A stretch of 64,000 nt of DNA from Beroe forskalii (lineage: Eukaryota > Ctenophora > Nuda > Beroida > Beroidae), in NCBI GenBank assembly GCA_011033025.1, contig WFMF01000329.1, positions 62,001 to 126,000 on the forward strand. Direction: 5' to 3'. This document shows positions 24,471-34,756 of the stretch, piece after piece. Numbering within the stretch: the first letter of the stretch is position 1; every line of letters begins with the position of its first letter. Below the pieces are notes generated by a model, which saw only the letters and a list, made by a program, of their open reading frames with translations, was not told where the DNA came from and ran no database searches. Both the position numbers and the translations under genes were made by a program.

Positions 24471-25084
24471 AGAATACTTTGAGAAAACTTGAATAGGACC
24501 TCCAGCTGGAGGGCAGCTCCCCCAGAAACAAAGAAGTAGCAACAGCGCTCTGACATTCACAGTACTAGTATAACCCACCTCTCTACTGACACCAGAGAAG
24601 AAGGACTTCGACAATGTCAGGGGACTTATAAGTAAGAAATTGTTAAGTGGAACTTTTGATGTTCCAAAATCGTAAAATTCGCCTAGTACGCACAACCTAC
24701 GTCCTACATGCATTCCCAATATCTCTTCTGGAACTGGAAAAGATATGACTTTCTGCTTCCAGGGAATTTCCCTTATCCTGGAAACAGAAAGTGTGTTCCC
24801 TGGCAGGGAACACAAAATATCAATGCTTGTGTGGAAACTATCATCTACCATGTCGTTACGGATACGCTGTCAAGCGTATCCGGCCGACAGCCCGCGGTAT
24901 ATTGTTCCCATATACGTGTTAGGATATATTATAAAGGACTAGAAAAGCCCATTGGGCCTGCTAGATAACACAGAACCAAATAATAAGCTCAGAGAAAGTT
25001 TATGAAGGAGCAAAATTTAACATTATTAGTGGGTTGAACCGCGCAAGTTTTGATTATTTAAGTTTGTTGATGTATGATGAAGTT
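24471..25084. other. No gene seen; hairpin fragments near 24.9 kb
   Basis: Around 24852-24885, 'ggatacgctgtcaagcgtatcc' forms a short hairpin. Positions 24938-24963 read 'actag....gcccattgggcctgctag', matching the longer hairpin at 26274-26298. Confidence 0.4.
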
Positions 25085-25760
25085 AAGGGGGCCGGGGGGG
25101 GTCTGAGGTCGATTTTCAGTTTTTTGTTTTTTCTGATAGAGCTGAACGCCAGTAGGTTTTACATCAAAAATATTGTTCTCCAATCATGAATTTTTCAAAT
25201 CGCCAGTTTGCTTGTAATTACAGTGCGCGCAAACTTACGACGCAATTGCCGAAAATCAACTTTAAAATATCTCCTACAGTTTTGAGGAAAACCCTTGGAA
25301 CTTTGATGTCTGGGGCAGTCTTTTGAGCGAACCGATTTTTGATTTAGGCCTCAGAAGTGAAAATATGAATTTTTGAAATTTGAAAATCGTCATTTTTGAC
25401 CATTTTTGGGACAGGAGCCAACTTTGAAAATTCATATTTTCACTTCTGAGGCCTAAATCAAAAATCGGCTCGCTCAAAAGTTTAGTTTTATGCCCTAGAA
25501 CATAACTACCAAGTTTCAAGGGTTTTCCTCAAAAACTGTAGGAGGAGATAGATTTTAAAGTTGATTTTCGGCAAATCGCGTCGTAAGTTTGCGCGCGCAC
25601 TGCAATTACAGGCAAACTGGCGATTTGAAAAATTCATAACTTCGGCTAGGAACAATATTTTTTGATGCGGTAAAAACGTACTGGTAGCTGGCGTTCAGCT
25701 CTATCAGAAACAACAAAAAACCGAAAATCGACCTCAGACCCCCCCCCCCCCGGCCCCTTA
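25085..25760. repeat. 676-bp foldback element (about 330-bp arms)
   Basis: Left arm runs from 'ggggccgggggggg' through 'tctgaggtcgattttcag', 'gcgcaaacttacgacgc' and 'tttgatttaggcctcagaag'. The right arm is its imperfect reverse complement ending at poly-C then 'cggcccctt'. The loop is about 50 bp. Frames at 25274 and 25606 are by-products. Arms differ by scattered substitutions and small indels. Confidence 0.95.
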
Positions 25761-26264
25761 AATCTGAAAATTGAAACCGAGTATCGTACTCGATCATACT
25801 GAACGTTGAAGCAGTCTTCTAAATTTGCAATGTGCTATGCCCAAATTCGATTCAATTTGCTTTTGGTCAATCTTAAATTGCTCTAAATTCACATTTTTCC
25901 GTTATCATCAACTCAGCATTGATTTAAATCGACCGACGTCTGCCACAGATTTATGAAGAGATGCTATCGGAAATAGTCTCCACGATGCCAGTCATACCCG
26001 CCCTCTATCTTCAGATCTTTAATTTTAAATGAAAAACAGTAAACACGTCGTTCTTTCAAACGCGAAAATGCAGCAGTCAACAACGTATCAAAAAGCACTC
26101 GCATAGAACTGATCATAATCTGCACGTGCAGAATACCTGTATCCATAGCAACGGCGCAACTTAGCACGGTTTAGCCTTCATTTCTCTTGATATTTCCTTG
26201 GCAAGCTCAAATTTAATTGTGGACGGCGGCACATACAAACATTATTCACGTGTGACTTTACTTT
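25761..26264. other. No gene seen
   Basis: Contains 'tgcacgtgcag' E-box palindrome near 26122 and an X-box-like half site 'ccatagcaacgg' near 26142. No exon supported. Confidence 0.3.
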
Positions 26265-26273
26265 ATATATAAG

Positions 26274-26298
26274 ACTAGCAGGCCCGTTGGGCCTGCAA
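26274..26298. repeat. GCAGGCCC hairpin
   Basis: 'actag' followed by GCAGGCCC-GTT-GGGCCTGC: an 8-bp perfect stem with a GTT triloop. A related copy lies near 24940. Confidence 0.7.
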
Positions 26299-26529
26299 AT
26301 ACACAGCTCACTCGGCGCTGCTACGCAGCACCTCGTTCGCAAATTTCAAATCAACTAAATACTTTTTACCGCATCAAAAAATTCCAATCAGATCAAAAGT
26401 TACAAAGCTCCGAAATCAAAACAGCATTAAACAGTAATGAACGCGCGCGCAGTTAATCTGCACGTGCAATTTCCCCCATTGCGAGCGCGTTGCCATGGGG
26501 CGTGACGTAAAAAAAACACGAAATGCGAC

Positions 26530-27220
26530 TTTAATTTATAACCATCATTTTGATAGACGGTTCTTGCCTCTTGGAATTACTGATACACACTGATACATTT
26601 GAAAGCTGCCTACAAAGATGTTACATGGGTGAACAAAAAATCACATTTTCTTGAATCCATTGTTAATCGAGAGGAATAAAAGAAGAGGGAAGTAAGTAAA
26701 ATATTTTGTGTTTTATATTATAACCATCATTTTGACTTTTGATAGACGGATCTGGGAACTAACGTACTCGTTGAAGGTCGAACGCTGCCTACGAAGATGA
26801 AACATGGGTGAACAAGAATCACATTTTCTGTAATCCATTGTTAATTGAGAGGAATGCAAGAAGAGGGAAGTAAGTAAAATATTTTGTGTTTTATATTATA
26901 ACCATCATTTTGACTTTTGACAGACGGATCTGGAAACAAACGTATTTGTTGAACGCTGCCTACGAAGATGAGACATGGGTCAACAAAAACCACATTTTCT
27001 GTAATCCTTTGCTAATTGAGAGGATAACAGGAAGAGGGAAGTAAGTAAAATATTTTGTGTTTATAGGATTATAACCACCTTTTTGATAAACAGATCTGAT
27101 AGACACTGTTAAAAGCTGCCTAAGACGATGAAACTTGGGTGAACGCCCATCATATTTTCTGTAATCCTCTGTTAATCAAGAGGAATACAAGAAGAGGGAA
27201 GTCAGTAAAATATTCAAATT
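26530..27220. repeat. 150-185-bp tandem repeat, block 2 (about four copies)
   Basis: Copies begin near 26530, 26716, 26894 and 27065, each with 'ataaccatcattttga', 'gctgcctac' and 'gaagtaagtaaaatatttt'. The first copy is closest to the second copy of block 1 (shared 'gatagacggttcttgcctct'). Confidence 0.9.
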
Positions 27221-27467
27221 ATCAGGAGAATTAATACGTTTATAATTTAGAAAGTTTGAAGCGCTTTATTTTGTTTTTACTAAATAGTAAAATATCGGAT
27301 TGGTATTCAAAGAGCAGCGTTATAAAGAAAACCAAAAAGACACATCAATATGTTATGCGAGATGAATATTTGATTGAATATAAATTTGATATTTAATCGC
27401 ATCATACTAAAGTACTAATTTAAGTGGGTACCTGGAGTATTCTGAGGAAAGAAGACCAAAGTTGAAA

Positions 27468-27671
27468 TTACCTTAGGAGGTGTATTTATAAAGGTTGTAA
27501 TTTGGGGATTGTTCGGAAAAATCCCCATTTTTTCACACACCATGACAGTTCAAAATGACGTCATTATCATATGTCAACTAGAGTAATGACTTGAGATAGA
27601 TCCCCAAATTGCAACCTACCAAAATTGTAAACACCAAAATTTTACTCCATATAAATACACCTCCTAAGGTA
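27468..27671. mobile_element. MITE with TACCTTAGGAGG ends
   Basis: TACCTTAGGAGGTGTATTTA and its reverse complement ending CACCTCCTAAGGTA delimit about 204 bp; inner inverted parts include 'gtaatttggggat' and 'atccccaaattgc'. The core has TGACGTCATTATCA. The CCTTAG ends and flanking TA link it to the elements at 8691 and 44217. Confidence 0.85.
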
Positions 27672-28560
27672 TAACTCATCTGTTCTACACAATTATACAA
27701 CCTTTACCAGTAAAGTTGTCAAATTCCCCTACGCCGGAGAATGGAGATATAAATGCACAATGGAAGCGCTTCCCAAAAACGGCAGACCTCACTGTCACAT
27801 TTTCTTGTCTCCGTTGCTATGGAATCTTGTTATAGATGCACTACCAGTGGAACTAGATCCTTGATTGAGGTAAAAGATCTATCTGAAGGCTTCGCAGATG
27901 ATAATTAGAGTGCCTTACCTCAATCAGTTTACACCTCTTTTCAAAGTAGGCATAGTTAGGTATTAATGGCTTTCGCCAAAAAAAAGAAAAAAAATAAGAT
28001 CAAAATTTGGAAGTTTGGACACACAACAATGTGTTGGTCATATAGTAGGAGTGATGAATCCACCATTGAAGCAACCCAGTCTGGGTTCATAAACCCTCCA
28101 AAAGAAAAACCCAGGGAAGCACAGTGTTCACCAGCCTGTTAGGTGCAGTGCACACTGGATACTTTTTCATCCTTAACATGTCCCTAATAAAAGAAAACTC
28201 AGCGGAAAAGAAGTTAAGATATATTCAGAATATCTTTTCGTAGGGTATATCGTAAGCAAAGGTTAATCGACTTATAAACGAGAAAAAACATAAAACACAC
28301 GAATTTCACTCCCGATTCAAATAGAGTGTATAATATTATATCCATTTGAATATGTTTTATATACAATTATATTCGTTCGTTTCATGCATGTTCAAATGCA
28401 GAGAATAAAAAAAAACTTGAGTGGGCCCACCCACAACAACGTAATAAAGGTTCTTAAGTGTTAAGAATGAAATCGGTGTTTGGTGGACTACACAGCTGAA
28501 TTCCCTGATGGAATCATGGAGTCAGACGTTGGATTGCAGGTTGCGAAACAGGGCTTATAG
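27672..28560. other. No gene seen
   Basis: AT-rich. Inverted fragment 'actagatccttgattgaggtaa' versus 'ttacctcaatcag' at 27850-27925. Poly-A runs near 27980. Confidence 0.35.
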
Positions 28561-28653
28561 GCCGCGCAAGAGAAATAGGCGGTTCATCGTCATCAATTCT
28601 GTACATTGAGCAATGATAATGACGTCATTCTAACCGCCTATTGGGGCGGGGCG
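28561..28653. mobile_element. CRE-type MITE
   Basis: 'gccgcgcaagagaaataggc' left end; 'ctaaccgcctattggggcgg' right end, in which the TTCTCG part has been replaced by G-rich sequence. Core TAATGACGTCATTC. Confidence 0.8.
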
Positions 28654-29111
28654 TATAATACGGACCGGGGCGTATAATACGGACCGTTGTATGTAGGAGA
28701 CAAGCATATCCAAAACATCACATTTTCCACCGTAATTTGGACAGTTGTTGGTATACAAGACAAATCTGTCCAAAACATAATATGAATTCCTATAACATAA
28801 TTGTATGTCCAAACCATGAAATTTCCTAATCACGATACGTCCAAACCATGACATTTATAACGAACTGTCAGATCATGTCTGTCAAGTAGTATTCTAATCA
28901 TCCGACTCAGAATTCAGATAAAATATAAACACCATTGTTTTGGATACAATCCCATGGATACGGAGCCTTCTCTCAAATTAAGCTATATCATGACGTCACT
29001 GTGACGTCACTATCATGGTGTAGAGTGGTGAGCGAATGACGTTCACATGAACTGCCTACAGTAGTTCAAGAGCATGTAATAATATAAATGCACAGGTTCC
29101 TGATTTATAGA

Positions 29112-29207
29112 ACTCACGAGTGAGCGAAAAAGGCGGTTTAACATCATTAACTTACTACATTTTGCTATGATAATGACTTCATCTTTAAACCGCCTATTTC
29201 TCGAGTA
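29112..29207. mobile_element. CRE-type MITE
   Basis: 'ctcacgagtgagcgaaaaag' with GCGGTTTA mirrored by TAAACCGC and 'ctatttctcgagtac'. The core octamer has decayed to TGACTTCA. Confidence 0.75.
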
Positions 29208-29319
29208 CCCATATATTAGTATACCAGGTTATATTATGTTTGCCCATCATGCGCGTTCGACCCTGGGCTCTTTAGCCGAATTATCCGGTTTATAAACCGG
29301 TATGTTTATAAATATTAAA

Positions 29320-29418
29320 CGTCGCGCACGAGAAATAGGCAGGGAAGGATGACGTCATTATCATAGCTCAATGTAGTGAGTTGATGACGTCACACCGCCT
29401 ATTTCTCGTGCGCGGCGT
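29320..29418. mobile_element. CRE-type MITE, best-preserved copy
   Basis: 'cgtcgcgcacgagaaatagg' and 'cctatttctcgtgcgcggcg' are a near-perfect 20-bp inverted repeat. The core carries two intact TGACGTCA octamers spaced about 37 bp apart, in mirrored positions. Confidence 0.92.
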
Positions 29419-29494
29419 ATAGGAATGTTCTGCGGTGTATATGTGTGCGAGTCACTAAGTCGAGTTGGTGAGGCTCCGGCGCCACTTCGACGCT

Positions 29495-29595
29495 GCACGC
29501 TCCGCAAGAGAAATGGCCAGTCTGAGGTCATCAACTCACCACTTTATTCCATGATAATGACGTCATATCGAAGCGCTTATTTTTTGTGAGTAATC
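29495..29595. mobile_element. CRE-type MITE, degenerate
   Basis: 'cgctccgcaagagaaatggc' and 'gcgcttattttttgtgag' remain as weak inverted ends; TGACGTCA is intact at about 29559. Confidence 0.65.
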
Positions 29596-29822
29596 GCTCG
29601 ACCGGACTGTATCCCTGGGTTCTCGACGATTTCTCCCCTTGCTAAGTCTGGTGAACCGTTGTATTATATTTACGTTTGACGTGATATAGTTACCTTCAAC
29701 AAGATACTGCAACCTAAAGTTCACGGGGTTGACGTGTAGTGTTTCAGTTAAACATTACATTGGGGTGAAAGAAACACATGCACATTGTAAAACAATATCA
29801 AAATTTCAAAGGATTAATGAAG

Positions 29823-29965
29823 GGTTTAGTAACGAGTAAGAATTGCTAACCGGGATATAACACACGAGGGCCGAAGGCCCGAGTGTATTATATCGCATTA
29901 AGAACCGAGGCCGAAGGCCGAGGTTTTTATTGCTGAGGTTTGCAATTTTTACGAGTTACTAAACT
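29823..29965. mobile_element. Two-arm GAA-capped hairpin element
   Basis: Outer stem of about 23 bp: GTTTAGTAACGAGTAAGAAT on the left pairs with the right end ACGAGTTACTAAAC with few mismatches. Arm 1 (29854-29894): GATATAA...ACAC-GA-GGGCC-GAA-GGCCC-GA-GTGT...TTATATC. Arm 2 (29895-29933): AACC-GA-GGCC-GAA-GGCC-GA-GGTT. Both arms therefore have a GA/GA step and a GAA triloop, though their stem sequences differ. No ORF. Confidence 0.88.
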
Positions 29966-30783
29966 GAATTATGCACCGTAATTACTCGTAAAAAAGGGGA
30001 TAATTTCAAACACAAGGAAATGTTTTAATCTATGATATGAAGCTACAACTGGGTCGACTGTGCGAAATAAATTATTACGCACTGTTCCACTGCACCATAA
30101 TAAATTGTTATGAGTATGACCTACAGTGCGTAATAAATCCTGATTTTGGCACTCCAGTGCGTAATAATTTATTGCGCACGGTACCCTGGTGCCTATAGGG
30201 TTTTTGAATGCATAGCAAAAACATGCCTGGAAGGTGCATAATGGAATATAACTGAACTGAGAGTGCGCATCTCAAAGTTTGAATTGTGCCACTTCTACAC
30301 AGAAAATGAGATGGCACTTTCACGGATCAACTGAGTTTAGGAGATATTAAATTTTGGCAATGGAATTCAAATAAATTTAAACACATGAATCATAGATCGA
30401 ACCCATCTTATCTTGGGAACCACGGGTATGATCACGGGTTCATCTCTTTCAATATCCGTCCACTCCGACGGACTGCTTTTTACCCCGCCTAATATAAAAT
30501 ATCCGCCATAAATTGAACTGTTCCATAAGAATATTTCAGGAAAGAAATTACCCAAATAACGTAGAATAAGATTGGAAATAATTTTAGTGCATATAATATG
30601 ATTATTCAATATCAATATGATACGGAAATAATCAATATTGAAATCATTTCACATTAGAATGGCCAACATTAACTTAATGGATCTAAGGTACTTGGTACAC
30701 TATCAAGGCACCGGACCGTTAAAAATCTATAAAACCAGTTTTGAACTGGTTTTGAGACTGGTTTTGAGACCTGGTTTTGAGAC
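29966..30783. other. No gene seen; palindromic fragments
   Basis: Positions 30058-30182 repeat the words 'agtgcgtaataa' and 'ttattacgcac' in both orientations, forming further possible hairpins. No exon supported. Confidence 0.4.
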
Positions 30784-30898
30784 CTCTTTAGAACACAGTT
30801 TTATACAATTATGGTGTCGCACAAAGTGTGAATTAAAATTTCCAGTAACTGCAGTTCAAAACTACGTAGATTTTCAGATATAAAACTGTGTTCTAAAA
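30784..30898. repeat. 115-bp hairpin repeat
   Basis: TTTAGAACACAGTTTTATA at the left is mirrored by TATAAAACTGTGTTCTAAA at the right: 19 bp without mismatch. Upstream at 30730-30780 'gagactggttttgaga' repeats three times. Confidence 0.8.
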
Positions 30899-31164
30899 TA
30901 TTGTCTCAATTTTCAGAACTGAACATCTACTTTATACAAAGGTGCCCTACAAAATATGTACGAAGATCTTAAGGTCATCTGGCAGGAAGACCAACCTGAT
31001 GTCATGTTTTCAAGGTTCCTACATACCAGACACTCAAAACGTAAACAATGATACCCCTCTACAATGATCTATCTCGCTACGAGAACCGTGAAATTTTAAA
31101 TAAGAACTTATAGTGTTATATTGATTAGAAATCACTGCTGCGAGAACGGAAGTGTAAGTGTAGC

Positions 31165-31238
31165 TGTTATGATTTGTGCCACCCTAATTCATAAATCTAT
31201 TGCTCTTTATATCGTTTGACTTTATTCAATAAATTGAT
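31165..31238 (+). repeat. 5' LTR remnant of copy A (74 bp)
   Basis: Starts TGTTATGATTTGTGCCACCC and matches the start of the 3' LTR base for base until 'ataaattgat', where the internal deletion begins. Confidence 0.9.
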
Positions 31239-34200
31239 GACAAGAAATGGAAAACATTAAGAACGTTAGTTATCTTTATGATGACATACTCATACATACA
31301 GAGACAGAAGAAGAGCATGAGATTGCACTAAGAGAAGTTCTCGGCAAATGCCTCAAAAGTGGAATAAAGCTAAATGATCAGAAATGTCAGATGGGTGTAA
31401 ATCAGGTTAAATTTCTTGGCCATGTAATAACAAAAGATGGTATATCACCAGATCAAGAAAAAATAGAAGACTTGATTAATATGCCTGAGCCTAAGGACAA
31501 AGCAGGAGCACAGCGTTTGCTAGGATCACTAACCTATCTAGCCAAATTTATTCCTGACTTAGCTACATTAACAGAACCCATTAGAAACCTACTTAATAAG
31601 AGATCTGTGTTTCAGTGGACATTTGAACATAAGGCAGCACTGGAAGAGATCAAGCATCGATTGTCGTCAGCTCCTATTTTAGCAATGTATGATGTTAATG
31701 AAGAAGTCACAATAAGCTGCGATGCATCAGGAACAGGACTAGGAGCATGTCTTTTCCAAAATGAGCACCCATAGCATATGCATCAAGAAGTCTCACTGAA
31801 ACTGAATGCTCATATGCACAAATTGAAAAAGAGATGCTTGCTATTGTATATGCTTGTGACAGATTCTACCAATATATTTTCACAAAAACAGTGAATGTTA
31901 AAACAGATCATCAGTCACTCATTTCAGTATTTCAAAAGCCATTTGAATGTAATCCTGCTAGGCTACAGCGCTTTTTAATACGCTTACAGCGCTATGATAT
32001 TAAATGTACTTTAGAGGCGTAAGACGAACACGCAGACAATATAGAGCCCTGCGAGAGCAGGGCTCTATATAATATTTAAATGTCGACAGCGTAGCTGGAG
32101 ACATTTAAATAATTTAGAGTGCGAGGCGAAGCGAAGCTGAGCCGAGTGCTCTAAATCATATTTCTGCGGTGAGTCTGAGCCTCTAAAGTACTATATAGTA
32201 GTCGAACGGTGTACAAAGACACACCCTGTACACAACAAGCACACATTACCTTATATGGTAATAATAGAAAATGCTTGTTAACACAAAACAAAAAGCGCAT
32301 AACTCAGCCGTTTTTGAGCAATTTTGATCAAACTTTCAGGATATTACGGGCAAGATATGACCAATACATTCCTGGAGTAGCTAACATTTCTGACCCTCAG
32401 AAATTGAGATATGACAGATAAACCGGTGTTTTGTTTTAAAGTTACCGCTTAACAACTGGATTTTCGGTCATAACTCCGCTTCTGGAGCTCAAAATGAATC
32501 TAAACTTCACTGAGATGTTGCTTTTATGAAGCTCTAAATATCCTGAAAGTTTCATCAAGTTTGCTCAAAAACCTCGGAGATATGCACATTTTGTAACGCA
32601 AAAAGTAAAGGTCGCGTAGATGTGTATTTAAATTGGTGTGTCATAACAAACACATGATATAAAGCGCGAGTAGAACACGACTCTACGCATATAGTACTAC
32701 CCTTTAAATCGGTCAAAACTTGTCGTGAGACTACTATACCAGTATATGTACCAGGTAAAGAATTACCTATTGCTGACATGTTATCTAGAGCACACATTCA
32801 AAAGGATCTAACAGCAGATCAATTGGAGCTTGAGAATGATTGTAAAATGTTAATAAGTTCAATTGTTGCACACACTAACTGCTCAACTGCCATGATGACC
32901 AGATTAAAAGAAGAAACTTCAAAAGATCCTACTCTCTCAGTTGTGATGGAATACGTGGAATGTGGATGGCCTACTAATCGGAAGATATGCAAGCCGACAG
33001 CAAAAAAGTACTGGTCAGATAGAGCATATATGACAGTACAAGATGGACTAGTCTTATATGAGGATAGACTAGTAATACCATACTCACTTCAGCAAGAAAT
33101 ATTAGACAGAATTCATGAAGGGCACCAAGGACAAGAACGCTGTAAAAGTCTTGCAAGGCAGTCGGTGTATTGGAGAGGCATGACCTCAGACATCAAGGAA
33201 ATAGTTAGCAAATGTACAGAATGTCTTCTACACAGAAAAGCACCAGCTCAAAAACCTCTGATACCTCATGAAATACCCAATGAGGCATGGTTTAAAGTAG
33301 CAATTGATATATTTGCATTTGCAGGATCAAAGTACCAGTTATTTGTTGACTATTTTCAAAATGGATTGAAATAGAAAGTTTTCAGGAAATCCCAATTCGG
33401 CAAAAGCAATCAAACAAATAAAGTCAGTTTGCAGCAGAAATGGTTACATGGGTGAATTGTTTAGTGATGGGGATCCAGTTTATACATCATGGGAATTTGA
33501 AAACTTCTGTAAAGATTATGACATTGTGCATAATGTTAGTAGTCCCCACCATCCAAGATCAAATGGTCAGTGGAAATCAAAATACAATTTGCAAAAAAAA
33601 TTGATAGCAAATGTTCTACAGATGAGTTGGATAATGCCTTATTGCAATATAGAGCAACTCCACTTTGGGCCAGGTTTGGGATCTCCTGCAGAAATGATGA
33701 ACAATAGAATGCTGAGAACAAGACTGCCATCACTTATTGATAAACCTGTGACAGATTTGGATAAGAAAAGATGGCATGATAAGTTGCTAGAAAATCAAAA
33801 GTCAATGAAGTTTTATCATGATAGGACTGTTAAGGATGATGTTAGTTTATTTAAGCCTGGCGATATAGTAAGATATAGAGATAATAATAATGAGTTATGG
33901 AATAAGGAGGGTCAAATCACCAGAAAAATTAATTCCAGATCATATGAGTTGGTGAATACACAAGGAAATTTGCTTTGTAGGAATAGCAGGTTACTTCAGC
34001 AGGACAAAAGTAATGCAGAGTTGCCTGTTGCTCCTCCAACACAAATAGAGATGAAGCCAACTAGTATGGTCAACCCACCCCACAGTTCGGCCACTGTAAA
34101 ACATTTAAATCCCACACCTTTACCCCAGGGCAACCCCGTAATGCCTCACTACCTTTCCCCTGAAAACAAAGGTGTAAGTGACCCTCCACCAAATTTGAGG

Positions 34201-34245
34201 CGTTCAGAACGGTTGAAGTTAAAAAACCAAAACAGTTGTGGATGA
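31239..34245 (+). pseudogene. Copy A pol remnant: end of RT, RNase H, integrase, tail
   Basis: Reads the YLYDD motif of reverse transcriptase, the RNase H domain (CDASGTG, then HQSL), the integrase HHCC zinc region (HEGHQGQERC and CTECLLHRK), part of the integrase core (VAIDIF, then HHPRSNGQ) and a proline-rich tail ending near RRSERLKLK. Breaks: one C is missing near 31770 compared with copy B, the nested element interrupts at 32005-32738, and one T appears missing near 33355. After NGQ the usual catalytic glutamate context is altered (WKSK). The copy is not functional. Intact stretches are 31247-31774, 32778-33374 and 33448-34245. Confidence 0.9.
32005..32738. mobile_element. Composite multi-hairpin element, copy 2, nested in copy A
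   Basis: Near-identical to 9475-10197, from TGTACTTTAGAGGC to GAGACTACTATA. The empty site is known from copy B ('gatattaaaccagtatatg' at 63660), so the insertion can be read exactly between AAA and CCAG with no target duplication and no lost bases. Arm 3 here (32112-32156) is complete: C-GA-GGC-GA-AGC-GAA-GCT-GA-GCC-GA-G, that is two GA/GA steps and a GAA triloop. Arms 1 and 2 are at 32039-32070 and 32072-32112. Confidence 0.92.
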
Positions 34246-34325
34246 TATCCATATTAGTGAATGTTTACATTTACTTGTATTTCTAATTTAGCGTGTTTCT
34301 GTTTAGTTTTTTGTGAGAAAGGGCT

Positions 34326-34664
34326 TGTTATGATTTGTGCCACCCTAATTCATAAATCTATTGCTCTTTATATCGTTTGACTTTATTCAATAAATTGATT
34401 TATGATTCTCTATAATTGATGATTACATTGATTCCTATATTGTACATGATTGATGATCATATTGATTCCTATATTCTACATGATTGATGATCATATTGAT
34501 TACCCTGATATCGAATTGAATTTGTATTAAAATACTGATAAACTACATTCAGGTTTGTTTGAAATGGAATGCTTGTTTCATTAATATGTCTCAAAAAGAA
34601 ATCATTGTCAGTTCATAGTGCCTTCATTGAAAATCATAGTTGCATAGTAATTGGGAATTTTACA
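34326..34664 (+). repeat. 3' LTR of copy A (339 bp)
   Basis: TGTTATG...TTTTACA, bounded by TG and CA, preceded by the purine tract. It contains a 34-bp tandem duplication ('gattcctatattctacatga' unit) that is single in copy B. AATAAA at about 34390 is a candidate polyadenylation signal. Confidence 0.93.
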
Positions 34665-34720
34665 GTAGCTGTGATAAATTTATAACAATTTGCAACAGAG
34701 ATATGAACAGATCTTGAAGC

Positions 34721-34756
34721 ACTTCCGTACTATGGTTTGTACTTAGATTAAAATAC
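34721..34756 (+). repeat. Dispersed 32-bp motif, copy 2
   Basis: 'acttccgtactatggtttgt' then TTAGATTAAAATAC; slightly diverged. Confidence 0.6.

Larger units (their letters stand above)
31165..34664 (+). mobile_element. Ty3/gypsy LTR retrotransposon, copy A (internally deleted)
   Basis: Flanked by the 5-bp target duplication GTAGC (31160-31164 and 34665-34669). It begins with the first 74 bp of the LTR, then jumps at 31238/31239 into the reverse-transcriptase region, so the rest of the 5' LTR, primer site, gag, protease and most of RT are missing relative to copy B. A complete 3' LTR follows a purine tract (GAGAAAGGGC). The 74 bp shared by its two LTRs are identical, pointing to recent insertion. 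A 734-bp hairpin element interrupts it at 32005-32738. Confidence 0.93.

Noticed and set aside
24255-24851. 198-codon minus-strand frame rich in Ser, Cys and Gly
   Set aside because: The Ser/Cys run is antisense to a short repeated lysine/serine-like stretch; no domain, and its start and end have no coding character.
29240-29280. tRNA-like B box (gcgttcgaccctggg)
   Set aside because: No matching A box or acceptor stem could be built upstream.
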